Below are positions 18,551 through 31,300 of a stretch of 64,000 nt of DNA, piece by piece (positions within the stretch are counted from its first letter, which is position 1; every line of letters starts with the position of its first letter). The position numbers and the translations under genes were made by a program. This stretch comes from Brugia malayi (Eukaryota > Nematoda > Chromadorea > Rhabditida > Onchocercidae), in the NCBI RefSeq assembly GCF_000002995.4, contig NW_025062284.1, positions 248,001 to 312,000 of the forward strand, given 5' to 3'. Below the pieces are notes generated by a model. It worked only from the letters and a program-made list of their open reading frames with translations, searched no databases and was not told the origin of the DNA.

Positions 18551-19707
18551 CAGCAAGGTACTGGTGACAGCGGTAGTAATGGTAGCACTGGTAGCAGTAG
18601 CGGTAGTAGTGGTACGGTGGCGCTGTATCGTCATGGCTATCCATCAACGCCATTGCCAATCAGATTCTCTTCCAAACTTTCAGTCATTCTTCCTTTTAAA
18701 TTTTCATCAACTTCAGGAGCGCTTATAGTCTTCCATTGTTGTACTGGGGAAGAAACTGCACAGGTAATGACGTTACGTCAGTGAGAATATCACGTACCAC
18801 GTCATCCTTCAGTGAGAATATCACGTATCACGTCATCCTTCTCATATATGTATTTGTGATTGTTATTTACGCCTAATTAGAAGCGTAGAGTATGTCAATG
18901 AATTAATTATTAATATTATAGACTGTAAAATTTGCATGAAGGATGTGAGTGACAGAAGTTGAAAACTTCATATTAGCAGGTGGTTTTATCAGTGATGACA
19001 AAGTGCTTTGACAATTTCTTCTTCTTTTCAACATTGGTCACACCACTCATGTCAAGTCATTTTATGAAATTACTGCAAGTGATCAAAACTTTGAATCCTA
19101 GGATAGGATAAGTTAGCTGTTAGTTAAATTAGCAAGGTGATGGGTTTGCTTTCCTTCTGTCTCATCAGGTCCTTTTCGAACACGGCGGCTTTTTCACTGT
19201 ACATAACGGAGATGTCAACTACTTCAAGGACATTACTGTAAGTTTGGGACACTTATAGTTGGATTAAACTCTCCCAGTTATCGGTGCCATTTTCAAGTAC
19301 AACAGGGAAATGGAAATGGAAAAAGTACTATTTGAAAAATGAAACAATTCTAAATTGCTAAGCTTCTAATAAATATAAATTTTTCCTATAGCAGAAATAT
19401 CCTTACGTTTGTTTTCCATTTTGTAAACTGCACTTTATCAGCAAAACTAACTTTTCATCCTTTCATCCTTCCCTCAATTTCAAAACTTGTATCAGTACCG
19501 TATCGTTTGTCTATTACTGTACCTCATTCTCATTCTGAGTGAAATTAAATAAACTTTGAGAAAACAATCTTACTTTAATCTTATCTGTTTGTATTCACTG
19601 ACAAATCAAACGAATTGCAGTTCTCGCAGAAGTTCGTACAAATTGTCTCATTAGCAGTAACACTGTATAACGATAGGACAGGAGAGACAGCCCAAGGTCA
19701 AGGGTAA
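18551..19707 (+). CDS. Possible 3' end of an unidentified spliced gene
   Basis: Three open segments with good splice signals are all in phase 0: 18551-18763 (acceptor after ctctaatag, donor gtaatg), 19169-19237 (acceptor after ctcatcag, donor GTAAGT) and 19621-19707 (acceptor after attgcag, ending TAA). Joined they would encode about 122 residues: a Gly/Ser-rich start, then VLFEHGGFFTVHNGDVNYF and FSQKFVQIVSLAVTLYNDR near the end. I recognise no family. No upstream exon or start codon was found, and the region just 5' is a microsatellite. The first segment could equally begin later, at the strong acceptor before 18718. It could also be untranslated or chance; treat it as a hypothesis. Confidence 0.27.
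18779..18841. repeat. Tandem 31-bp duplication with CACGTCAT cores
   Basis: Two nearly identical copies of cagtgagaatatcacgta-y-cacgtcatcctt lie head to tail. They directly follow the 13-bp palindrome TGACGTTACGTCA at 18768-18780, a bZIP-like inverted repeat. Confidence 0.85.
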
Positions 19708-20815
19708 ACTATAACCTTTCTCTCCTTTCGCATCCTCTGATGCACTCCATTCTCGATATATTATTACTACCACTGACAACAAAATGTCCACGGGTTAAAG
19801 GAATGCACGGTGAGAAATATTAACTTGGCTGACAATAAAATATGCTACCTCTCTCTCTCCCTCTCTCTCTCTCTCTCGTATTTGTCCGATACAGGAGTTC
19901 ATATTGCTACTGGTATAATAATATGGTTGCATGTTTACAGCTTCTTTGTTTACAATGTGCTCCTTGATGAGAGAAACAACAAATCTACTCTGTCAATATC
20001 TGTCATCGTCAACAACAACAGCAATGTATGTACTGCAGATGACAAACAGAATCTGAACCTGAACCTAAATTTAACACTTCTCTTAATATACTAATGAAAT
20101 GTGCAACTGATTACCTTCAGCAACTTCCTTAAATGCATAATAACACTAGGAAGATGGTAAATTAGACATGTCATAATTTGCTAGAATGGTTGAAAAGAAA
20201 GCAAAACAATAAAAAGTCGAGAAAAAGAAACAAGGTAATAGTTATGTAGGATATGTTTTATTACTAGAAAAAGGTTATTTCATTGAAATTTAAGCAATTG
20301 TGAATGTGCATAGAACCAATGTGAGAAAGAGAAAACATCGGAACAATGAAAAATTGCAAAACTATGTGAAAAAATAGAAACTAAATATCAAATATTATGC
20401 AAACATCACTGAGCACAACTACTTTATCAACATATAGGCTTACATTGAAGGTCAAAATCTATCAAAAAAAAAAGTTCTTAAAACTTGGCTTTATACAAAA
20501 TATATCCTATTTGTACAGACAACCTTGAATTTTCTTGTTTCGAATCTCTTTCTCTAAGATATTAAAAAATTCTCACTCTATGCGACAAGCGCAATTATTA
20601 ATAATTCACTATGTCACACAACCAATCACAACCCACCATCAAATACAAAACATATTGCTCAGATCTTAAGCCAAATGTACAATCTAAGCAGTAATTTGGA
20701 AATTTCTTTCATTAATTTTCTATGGTTGTACAATTACTAACAAAGTTGAAAGTTATTGATAAATAATTACATAAATTAATTACCAATCAATAATTACATA
20801 AATAAATATCACACA
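19708..20815. other. Intergenic, 3' flank of ACSF3-like gene
   Basis: AT-rich sequence with a CT microsatellite at 19850-19877 and an AACCTG/AACCTA short repeat near 20053-20070. No supported exon or RNA gene was seen. Confidence 0.5.
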
Positions 20816-23800
20816 TTATTGAGCGCAAAATAAACTGTAATATCGTTCTTTGAGAATATTCTTTTGTACTTTTCCCATCGCATTTCGTGGCAACTGATCA
20901 AGACAGAGAAAACGCTTTGGTACTTTATAGTTAGCAAGTTTTGTACGAAGAATACGAATTGCTTCAGATTCATGCAGAAATGCATGACTACCTAATTCCG
21001 GTACATAAACAGCCAACACTGCTTCACCCAAATCATGATGTGGGATACCTGAAGGAAGATAAACTATGCATCACATATTCAAACTTAATACTGCAAAAAT
21101 CCTTCCTCTTATATCTTCTCGCTTACACTCACAAAACATCAACATTATTACCAAGAATTTAATAAATTGTAATGTAAACGTTATCAAATTGCATTTTCGT
21201 TCATTAAGCTAACTATGTGAAGCTCTCTTGAGAAAACAATACTGGATTAGAGTGAAAGGTCAAGAAATAATGCTCATAGTGTTCAAATGCACACAACAAA
21301 AAAAGAGAAAATACCTTACTAAAAATTCGAGAATTAAAATGATGGTATTTACATATTCTATAAAATGAAACATAATAAATTAGAACTACCGACAGAACGA
21401 ATTTTGGCTATTTATCGCTATTCTGATACTACACATTAAAAAAAAAGAAAAAAACACATAAGTGATTTACCTATTACAGCTGATTCCAATACATACGGTA
21501 AAGAATCTATAGCATCTTCCACTTCCTTCGGGTAAACATTTAATCCGCCACTTATAATCAAGTCTTTTTCGCGACCTTGTATCCATAAAAAACCTTCAAA
21601 CATATATTAAATTGATAAAAGTTGATACGCAAAAACAGTAAAAAATAATTTTAACATAACAGATCACATCAATACAGTATGTTTTAGCGAATGGAGTAAA
21701 AACACAAATTTTGGTACTCCAAAACTTACCATCTTCATCAATTTTACCGATATCGCCAGTATTGAAAAAGCCATCTTCAGTGAAAACTTTTTGTGTTTTG
21801 TTGTCTTTTTTCCAGTATCCCGAAAACAAGCTCGGAAGGCGAATCTGCACTAAACCAGTTTCGGTTGTACGAATCTACAATGCACATATGTTAGATTATA
21901 GTTTTAACATTTTAATATGAAATGAATGATAGGCTATTAAATGACCTGAATTATCAATCCTTAACCACTGATTTTAATAAATTTATATTACAGTCGCATA
22001 TATATTTACGTTGCAGTGCAATAAATTTTTAAAAGAATTAATCTACTAAACTTTTTTCTAGTCTAATAGATTAAGAAAAGAAAGACGAAAAGAAAGACTA
22101 AGAAAGGAAAGATGGCTTTTTTTTCTTGCATTACTTAAAATTTATCATTAGAATTGAAGAAATTATATTGTAACAAAGGGTGTCCCATTTTCAATTTTGT
22201 TTTTTCACAAACAAGATAATGCAGGAAGACATAAAAACGAAGTAATTGTTTGAATAGAATATGAAAGTGGAGAAAAGAAATTTACATTGCCACCCGGTAA
22301 AATTTTTCCAACAGATCCTTTTCTGCGATCATTGTATGGATTAGTTGTAATTACAGCTGCTGAAAGCAATTATTTTGAGCCAGAACTATAACTAAACGTT
22401 TGAATGTAAGGCTCAGTAGCTTATTGACATCCAAATCAATATCATTTTAGCAAGACTATTAAAATAATTATTCATCCACTACAGTGATGTATCTAAGAAA
22501 AATAAAAAAATAATAGAATAAGAGAAATTCTGATTTTAATGACAGAACAAATCGTAACCTTCGGTCATGCCATAACGTTCCAATATTTCATGTCCAGTTC
22601 GTTGTTTGAAATCTTCCCACAACACTGTAGATAAAGGTGCACTTCCACTTATAAATAAGCGAATATTTTTTGTCAGATCTTTATCGAAACTGGATTTTTG
22701 CATCAAACGACTAAATTTTACTAGTTGTACTGAATGAATAATATTTTGTAATCTGACCACATCTTTCATACACTAGAAACTTCAAAAATATTCTAAATTG
22801 TGAAGAACAGTCAAAGTTGTCTTTGAGGCGAGAAGTATTAAAATTTGCTGAAATGTAAAAATGCAAAAAACTGAAACCTGTAATATGTCGGGACACCCAT
22901 CATGACTGTACATCGAGGTAACCAATCCAAAGCATCGTTCACATCGAATTTCGGCCTAAGAAATTTATTTACTAAGGTTAACAAAACCAAAGAGATAAAT
23001 CTCCTTTCAATGTTATCCTTCTTCTTCTGTCTTTGCTGGTGAAAGATAAATGAAAAGACTACTTCATGCATTCAAATTTTTAATCAAGGATGGATATAAA
23101 AACTGAAATTAGATCAAGGAAAACTGATCATTACCTGAAAATGACACTAGATTTCGTGAACAGGGTGCAATTGAGACTTATGAACATCCCATGTATATGA
23201 TCAAAAGGAAGCATATGGAGCAGCACATCTTTCTGTGAAAATTTCCACAAATATACTAGTGTTTCTGCATTCCATATAAGACCACCATGACTTATCATAG
23301 CGCCTTTTGGTAAACCTAAATATTTTCTCCTTCACTTCTAACATATGCTTAAAAAACCGATATATTCTTAAAATGTAATCGAAAAAAAAAATTTGGAAAG
23401 TTCTTTTCTATATGCGAAGTGTTAAATCAAACCTGTAGTTCCTGAAGTATAGCAAATACATGCAGTATCATCAGGTTTTACGCATTCCACACCATAGTCG
23501 GGTTCCATCTGGCGACTTTCCTCGAACAAAGCAGTGGAATCCATGACATGTTCAACTTTATTTGCAAAAATCTCATCTTGTTTGATATTAGAAGTAACAA
23601 ATAAATAAGGATCACTGTCCTGCAAGAGAATGCTTTTTTCTCTACAGTTTTGTAAATGGAAGAATTTCCGATAAATAATAAAAGCCAAGCTTTCTAGACA
23701 TTACCCATATAATTCTATAAAAATTATGTGGGGCAACTCATGCACTCGAAAGATAACACGGATATCTTAGTACAATATATTATTTGTCAGTAAATGACAA

Positions 23801-24488
23801 AATTATTAATCAAAAAACTAACTTTAACAAAATGGATAGTTTCTGCTAGTTTAAAGTTTGGATTTAAAGGTACATAAACAGCCCCAAGTCGTATTGTTGC
23901 CAAATAAAGCACCAAACTATCGATCGATTTCTCAACACGACTCAGTACTCTGTCGCCATGCTGAAAAGTAACACTGTAAAAGACGTGTTAGTTTAATATT
24001 AAAAGGTTTTTTGTTTCAGTCAAATGATGTGAAGAAAGAATATCTACTGTATCTAAAGTCGAAATTGCTCGGAAGTCAAGAATCCGTCAAGGTTATGAGA
24101 TGTAGAATAAAGTGACACATCAGTCCAGACGTCGTTAATGATTAGTTTATGCAGTAAAAATTATTAATAAATTCCAAATAAACTCCTTCTTAAACTAAAC
24201 TTTTTGAATTCAGCTTAATTTGAAGAAAAAAAAAAAAGAAAATAGATTGCGTACACAGAGTCCAAATGTGTTATGTAGAAGTGCCACCATCGAACCAACT
24301 TTTTTTGACAGATCTCTATAAGTTACTCTATCAGTATCATTAAGGATCAGTGCAGTTTGTGTCGCATGACTTCCAGATGCATCCAAACCCATACGATAAG
24401 TAATATTGTCTTGAGCTGTTGACACCCATCGATTTAAAAATATCCAATAATTTGCTACTAAACGCTTTGTATAACAGCCTGCTAACAT
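20816..24488 (-). CDS. ACSF3: Malonyl-CoA/acyl-CoA synthetase, ACSF3-like (ANL superfamily)
   Basis: Ten exons join in phase (coding order): 24255-24488, 23823-23960, 23433-23619, 23135-23315, 22878-22955, 22559-22710, 22286-22359, 21730-21874, 21471-21593 and 20816-21048, giving about 514 aa. ANL motifs occur in order: the phosphate-binding loop YTSGTTGLPKGA (about 181-192), FDHIHG, ISGSAPL, ERYGMTE (about 317-323), FNTGDIG, GREKDLIISGGLNVYP (about 403-418) and the C-terminal catalytic lysine in LPRNAMGK (K497). Overall length and the MVPTxYxRLM/GHEILERYGMTE context fit ACSF3, which activates malonate (and methylmalonate) in mitochondria and supplies malonyl-CoA for mitochondrial fatty acid synthesis. 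The first 30 residues (MLAGCYTKRLVANYW, basic and lacking acids) would suit a mitochondrial presequence. The exon starting at 22710 was chosen because it alone keeps frame and gives YSRLMQKSS. Confidence 0.9.
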
Positions 24489-26234
24489 TTAGAAATGATA
24501 TATATATATATATATCTGAATAGGACACCTTGTGTTGTCAGTGTACCCAATATCTCGAACTAAGATTATGATTACGGCCACTTCCTTCATCCTTAACCAT
24601 TATGATCAAATAATCGTTGCTGTTCTGATTCATATCCGAGTAAGCAACTGGAAAAAAGTCTATAAATGATGACAAAATTATACATGAATGAATTGTGATA
24701 AATTGATAAGATAATGTAGTGTAAAAATGATGACAAAATTATACATGAATGAATTGTGATAAATTGATAAGATAATGTAGTGTAAAAATGATGACAAAAT
24801 TATACATGAATGAATTGTGATAAATTGATAAGATAATGTAGTGTAAAAATGATGACAAAATTATACATGAATGAATTGTGATAAATTGATAAGATAATGT
24901 AGTGTAAAAATGATGACAAAATTATACATGAATGAATTGTGATAAATTGATAAGATAATGTAGTGTAAAAATGATGACAAAATTATACATGAATGAATTG
25001 TGATAAATTGATAAGATAATGTAGTGTAAAAATGATGACAAAATTATACATGAATGAATTGTGATAAATTGATAAGATAATGTCTGGAGATGCCTTAAGC
25101 ATCTTTCATTACACTTATCACATGATCAATGCTATCATCATCAAAACTATCAAGTAATGACCATCTTAAAATGTAAAATCATTCTTTATTCAAAATTTTA
25201 AACAATAATTTTTGGAAAATTACAAGCAAATATGTATGTCAACAAATGTACCTAGAAGTAAAATATTAATTGTTTTCTTTAATTTTTAATTAGCAATTAA
25301 CTAATTAGCAATTAGCTTTTAATTAGTAATTAGCAATCTATTAATTAGCAATTAGCAGTCCAATCAGCTAAATACACATGAATGTTTGACAGGATCGCGA
25401 AATGAGCACTAACCTGTCTCGATAGTGTCACTTATTGTCACTCGTTGTGAAGTCAATGCTTGGTGTTGCTTCCAGCACATTTTTAAAATTAAATTCTGAG
25501 ATTTAACTTTTAAAAGATTAGAAGTTCTTATTGCACTGTACTCCAATCATATACTTCTAGCAACGAATTTGCCTTTTTTCGATGAATTTATCTTATCAAT
25601 TGTTCATTTTAATATTTTTCATACTTCAGAATTCTTCTCAAATACTAGAAGAATGGAAGATCGTTTTGGTTCAGTTTATTCAACAAAAAACTGATAAATG
25701 ATGCTTGAATTGTTGTTCAGTCGACGCTTTTTACTACTTGGTACTATCATCACTTTGTAGGTTTTCTTCCTGAAATACCTGTTCATTGATCATTCACATC
25801 TAATTATAGCTCTGAATTACTAATCTAAAAGGTTATTAATCGAAAAGTCATTTCATTTCGTTGATTCACTTATTCAATGCTCTAATGCTTCTAATTTAAT
25901 TGAATTGAATTATTGGTTCTACTTTGAAAAATAGATTGTTATTGGAGTTGCCGGATTATCTATCTCGTTTCGGCACTTTAAAATCATCATAGATCGTTTC
26001 TGTTTGAAGGAATTGTAGGCTTATTTGTTTTTATATCTTGTTGCAAATTAACAAATATTAAATATGCCATAATGCAGTGCATCCACGTGTTTACTCTTTG
26101 ATTTCCTGATATTCAACTTTTAAATCAACAAGTGGGATTGAGAATGGAAATAGTATTAATTGAGTTTTACGAACCCCATTATGCCGGGAATGTTTGCTAC
26201 CACAGTAGCTGCACATTACTTTCCGGTATCTTAA
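24489..26234. other. Divergent intergenic region between ACSF3-like and JTB genes
   Basis: This 1.7-kb stretch separates two genes transcribed away from each other and should carry both promoters. It holds the 59-bp tandem repeat listed separately, a (TA)n run at 24500-24515 and an AT-rich ATTAGCAATTA-type repeat patch at about 25290-25360. No exon was seen. Confidence 0.55.
24664..25083. repeat. 59-bp tandem repeat, about 7 copies
   Basis: Copies of a 59-bp unit beginning aaatgatgacaaaattatac and ending taagataatgtagtgtaa are essentially identical, indicating recent expansion or active homogenisation. The array lies between the ACSF3-like and JTB starts, within 180 bp of the former. Confidence 0.96.
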
Positions 26235-27309
26235 ATGATAGATCATGGTATTTTCAGATGTAATATGAAGTTTGAGAGCTTCTCAAGCATAAGTAGGACA
26301 GAGATAAAATTTTCCTTTTTCAGAGTTACGTTTATATTGTTCGTTTGTATATATCCATTAGAAAATGTCTACGACGGAGATTTTGTGCTAAAGAAATTTG
26401 TTATGTGGAATATTCAACAAAATACTACAAGCGATGCATCTCGAGTTATCCAGCCGGTAAAATTTTACTTTTCGGGCGAATATTGAGCTCCAACTTGATA
26501 TTAATTAACCTTACGTGAAACAGCTATTTAGGATTTGTGATAGATGATATTTAAAAAGTAAAAGTTTTTTTAAGTTACAAAGTGTTTACATAAAAATTGT
26601 TCATGTGACTTCAATTAAGGAAAAAAATTAAGATCTCGAATGGAATTACTTCAAAATTACCGGATCATATGTGCTATAAAAATGAGCCATTTATCGTTCT
26701 GGAAAGTTGTATAGCGTGCTCTCAGTTTGAGCAAAGTGCTATAAGAGCAGGTGATTCATTTATTTATTGAATTGTTTTTTTGTTTATTTAAATAATGTGG
26801 CATATCTTATGAAAGCAGTATAATTGTCTCTTTGTACGTTCCTGGGGTCTCCTATTGTCCAGTACTTTTTTTTTTTTTTCGTACTCCCCACTTTATTAAA
26901 ATTTGGTAATATCTGAATACTTTAAGTTTTAACCTCTACCTCTTTAATGGGTCCGTAACGTAGAAAAGATAAATTCAGAAGAGATAGTCCTAGAAGTACT
27001 TTTATGAGAGATGTTTTATCCTTTAGATGAATTGATACGCTTTATTAAAAATGAATGATATTTTGCAAAATTTCGTGATCTTTTTCAGCTTATTGCTTTG
27101 AAACCGGATATTACGATAAAGTGAACTGTACACAAAGTAAACGGCTTGGTTTGAAGCCATGTTTTGGAAAAACAAATCGGTCTACCCAGTTTAATTTATT
27201 CGCAGTATTATGTGCTTCCTGTTTTGTTGCTAGCTATGGCCTAGTGAATTGGAGGCAAAATGTGCTTCGCAGACAAGGCTTTATAAGGGTGCAGAATCAA
27301 TTTAATTAA
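26235..27309 (+). CDS. JTB: JTB (jumping translocation breakpoint) family membrane protein
   Basis: Three exons join in phase: 26235-26456, 26633-26750 and 27089-27309, giving about 186 aa. A hydrophobic segment near the N-terminus (FFRVTFILFVCIYP, about 29-42) looks like a signal sequence or anchor. The extracellular part has the family's cysteine pattern: CYKNEPFIVLESCIACSQFE in exon 2, then AYCFETGYYDKVNC and GLKPCF in exon 3. A transmembrane helix (FNLFAVLCASCFVASYGLV, about 148-166) and a short basic tail (WRQNVLRRQGFIRVQNQFN) follow. In vertebrates JTB is a small single-pass protein linked to mitochondria and cytokinesis; its biochemical role is unsettled. The exon 2 acceptor (AATTAAG at 26632) has a poor pyrimidine tract, so that junction is less certain, though it is the one that keeps frame. 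A second ATG at residue 11 is an alternative start. Confidence 0.87.
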
Positions 27310-30300
27310 TTTTGTTGCCCCTCAGTACAACGAGTTTTGTTGCTTTCTGGTATTAGCGCTGTTTTGTGTTAGACATTATGAGTCATTAAAAAAGCAGTCA
27401 GGTACTGATTGTCGAATTAATCTCTTAGTGATTGTATGTATAACGGATAAGATGTAAAATACGAGGTTAACTAACAGCAATTACATAAGGCATAGAAGTG
27501 TGACCTTTATTAAACAGTGCATTCATTTCATGTGTTAATCGAGACGTTAGTGAAAATAATGCTGAGTGTGGGAAGAGGTTCCTATTTCTGTTTTCATTGT
27601 GAATAAAAGTGTTTAATTGTTTTTTGTCACTAAAGCATATAAGTGATGACGAAGTGTTCTTATAGAAATAATTGTAGTTTCTTAGTTTTGCAATTTATTA
27701 AAACTATTTTATATGCCTAATGAAACTTGCATTCGTAACATAGTTTTTTTGTGAACAAAGTTGTCTTCTTGTGAGATGACTAAATGATGAAAAGTCTAGC
27801 TTTATCCAGAAAAGGAATTAATTTTATGTGTAAATAAAACGGATCTTGAAAGCTTTAATTTATTGATTCTTCAGGAGTGTTATGCATATTTTTCTTCATT
27901 ATTTACATAATCCTAGTTTTTAGTATGGATGTGTTCAGTTACTCCTTGTAGCTATTCATCTGGTGATTGAATCTTTATTGAAAGAAGGAAACCGATAGAG
28001 GAAAAGCTGCTCGCCTTCTTCATTTTAATTTCATAGAAAAGTTAAAAGCACTGCTTTCTTCATTCTTGTTATAAATAAACCTGTAAGCGCACTTCTCAAG
28101 ACTACCGTCTCCTTCCCTACCTTCCTATGCTCAACCTCAACCACTCATTTTCTTGGTCTTGTTTACTGCTCTTCGACAAGTTTGTTATTTAATGTTTATT
28201 CCCATTTCTGCTTGTTGGGATTCTTGTTAAAATTTTTTCATAAATATAGCAGATAGTTGTAAATTAATTTAAATGAAAAAAGAAACGAATTAATTAATAC
28301 AAACATAATAATTCAAACGTTGATTACGGAAAGATTAGATTCAGATACCATAGTTTTGTTCTGGCAAGTTTGTAGCAATTTACAAAATATAAAAGCACAT
28401 CTTACCACTTCCATTCTTGTATGAAATGAAATTTTGCATTTTGAGAACACTGATTGAAAACTTGTGATTGTCCTATCAGATATATCGGAAAAGATTACTT
28501 TACTCTTTCACCCTAAGCTAACTTCACTAGATCAAATACATAATTAAATTCAAGTGGAAACATATGCTAGTAAAATTCACGGGAAGTGAGCTACTCGGAT
28601 TCGACGTACGCAAAAATTTGTCAGTCAGATGAACTTACGCGACAAAGTCAATGTCAAACAAAGCTTAACTAAACTAGGTATTCAGTTCGGCTGAATAGAA
28701 TTAATCAAGAAATAATCATAACGCATAAAGTTTTCCAAAATAAAACGACAAGAAAAAAAAAAAGAAAACGAAATGCCATCGTGAAGCTAATTTGTCAAGA
28801 ATTAAAGAAGAAATATGCACAGAGAAGAGGAATGTCATCATTTAACTTTTATTTTGAATAAAATTTTGTCACATCTAGAAAAGACTTAATTTATAAATGT
28901 GTCACTCTTCCGTAATTCCTGATCGATTCAGGAAACACAATGTTTGATGGTTATTATTTGCGCCACAGTATATTCAAATAATTTTGCTTGTTCAATTAAT
29001 AACTCTAAATGAAAAAAAAAATGCTTGTCTATCCAATAATATCTGTACAACAAGTAGTAAATAAGTCGTATAATAAAGCAAAAGTTTAACTTTTTGTGCA
29101 AATTTTTATTTAATTTCAGTTTATTCAATTTTTGAGAATTAATAAATGCAAAATTTTTTCTTGATTAATGCGAATAAATTTGCTTTCCTGTGAGTTCTGA
29201 TGCGATATGCTTGTTGAAAGCTAATTAACATTTAATTATTAATTATTTTATTATTATTGATTTACCATCTATTTCTATTATATTTGAAGAAGCAAGACTG
29301 TTTATCATCAACATTGATCGTTGTGATTGATAATAATTTAACAATAATCTGATAAGTGTTCAAAGTTATCTTAAAAGATTCATTTAACAATCATTTTCAG
29401 TACAAATTATTAACGTTAGGTTGTTGTCTTAGAGTGATGTGACATGAGACATTTGTTTATTTAATTGTAAATGTCAACATGTCACATCTGTCTTGATTTT
29501 TAGTCTCGATGTTGACTGCATCATTAATGATAAAACAGAGAGAAAAGTTAATCGATGAATTCTAATATTTAATTGATCTTCATTGATCACAAAATTGAAT
29601 AAGTTTAAATCAAAACAATATTAATCAGTTTACTTACGTTAGTTTCAGTTCAGGAAGTATACGTTAGTTTCAGTTCATTTACGTGTGTCACGTGGAAGAG
29701 GAATTGAGTACACTTCATGATGGTATATTGAAATTATTACCATTTCAGTATACTAAACGCTAAGTTGGGTAAGCAACTTTTGATAAGTGCGATCCGTTAA
29801 AGCAGTTTTCCGGAAGGGAACGATCTGTCACATAGGAAAACATTGTGTTGAGTTTTTAGAGATTAGATGTTGAAGAAGTAGATGCTAGTTGACATGAAGC
29901 AATTCTTGTTAAATCATGATTATATGACTCGATATGAAGATGGAAGAGCAGAAGCACTGACTTTTTGGCAGTAAAGTGAGTACCTTTACTATCCAAGTAC
30001 CTTTATTATCAAACTTATCTCTAAAAAATCAAGCCGGTAAGTTGTTTTGTTAACCGGAACAAACGAAAGAACAAAACCGAAAAGAGATGAGAAAAAAAAA
30101 AAAAAAAAAAAACTTCTGAGAAAGTACTTAAAAAACATTACTCTACGAAATGACATCGACCTGATTTTGGATTTTGATTCATTGAACAGGTATTTTTCGA
30201 TTTGAATTGATGTGATTTGGGTTAGAGCGGAATTTAAACTAAACAATCAACAAAATGAATTAAACAATTTAGTTCATTAGTGATGTCACACAGTAAGATG

Positions 30301-30388
30301 TGACATAAAAAGAAAAAAAATGTGTACATAATAAAAGGGATCTTTCCATAAATGATTTGCTATTATTTGTGCACTAAAAAATTGTTTT

Positions 30389-30423
30389 GCAGAAGCTTCC
30401 GGAACAGTTCCGGAAGCTTCTGC
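30389..30423. promoter_or_regulatory. Palindromic double heat-shock element
   Basis: A perfect inverted repeat: 17-base arm gcagaagcttccggaac, one central A, and the exact reverse complement. Each arm reads as inverted nGAAn pentamers, aGAAgcTTCcgGAAca, then the mirror gTTCcgGAAgcTTCt. That gives two perfect three-pentamer HSF1 sites back to back. HSF1 trimers bind such arrays (established knowledge). No gene start was recognised nearby. Confidence 0.7.
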
Positions 30424-30720
30424 CAATGGTATCTCAACCAGTATGAGCATTTGAATATGACTCATGCGTTACGATTCTACTCTAGATGGATGTCCTTGAA
30501 ATTGTACATCAATTTGTCGTGAAACTCGAGATAATTCTCGAGATAAATCACTCGAATGTCCAAATAACTTACAGAGTATACCAAATAAAATTGCATAAAT
30601 CCATAATCTGTCTTAACTGAACATTCTTTAAAGAAATACAAAACTATTTCAAATTGCATCTCATCTAAGTAATCATTATTCCATCATTTACCTTCTCAAT
30701 TTAGCTGAGCTTACCTGTCT

Positions 30721-30740
30721 AGAAATTTCTAGAAATTTTC
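30721..30740. promoter_or_regulatory. Second perfect heat-shock element
   Basis: The sequence aGAAatTTCtaGAAa is three contiguous inverted nGAAn units, followed by a weaker fourth (tTTTc). It lies 300 bp from the palindromic element. A two-unit half-site GAAcaTTC sits between them at 30619-30626. Confidence 0.6.
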
Positions 30741-30988
30741 AAACTGTTAACAAAAACTCTGTGCAATTCTTTAATATGCTTTCCAGGCTAATAGTCATCC
30801 TTATGAGATAAGAAACTGACTCTTATATATACGTTTGTTTCAAATCAATGCCCACTATTTGCCTCAGGGTTTAAATCCCTTGTCTTGGGTAAGTTCTTTG
30901 TACCAACAAGTTTTATAGTTTGGCTATTACTATTACTACTATCTTGCACTCATTTAATTCAGTTTATTTAAATCCTTTAAGTTCTCAT

Positions 30989-31192
30989 CAATATACTTTA
31001 TTGTTGCTATAGACTAATACCTATACTTTATTGTTGCTATAGACTAATACCTATACTTTATTGTTGCTATAGACTAATACCTATACTTTATTGTTGCTAT
31101 AGACTAATACCTATACTTTATTGTTGCTATAGACTAATACCTATACTTTATTGTTGCTATAGACTAATACCTATACTTTATTGTTGCTATAG
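30989..31192. repeat. 30-bp tandem repeat, about 6.8 copies
   Basis: Perfect head-to-tail copies of a unit containing ctatactttattgttgctat then agactaatac. The array ends in caaacaaacaaataaataaa simple sequence. The near identity of copies implies recent amplification. Confidence 0.96.
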
Positions 31193-31300
31193 ACCAACAA
31201 ACAAACAAATAAATAAATAAGCAATCAAATGGAGGATAGAGAGAAAAATAAACTGTAGAAGAAGGATTAGAAGAAATCAGTCATGAATGGCCTAAATTGA

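Noticed and set aside
22711..22896. Read-through frame between ACSF3 exons 5 and 6
   Set aside because: It is open but breaks the ACSF3 alignment; splicing 22878 to 22710 restores both frame and family match.
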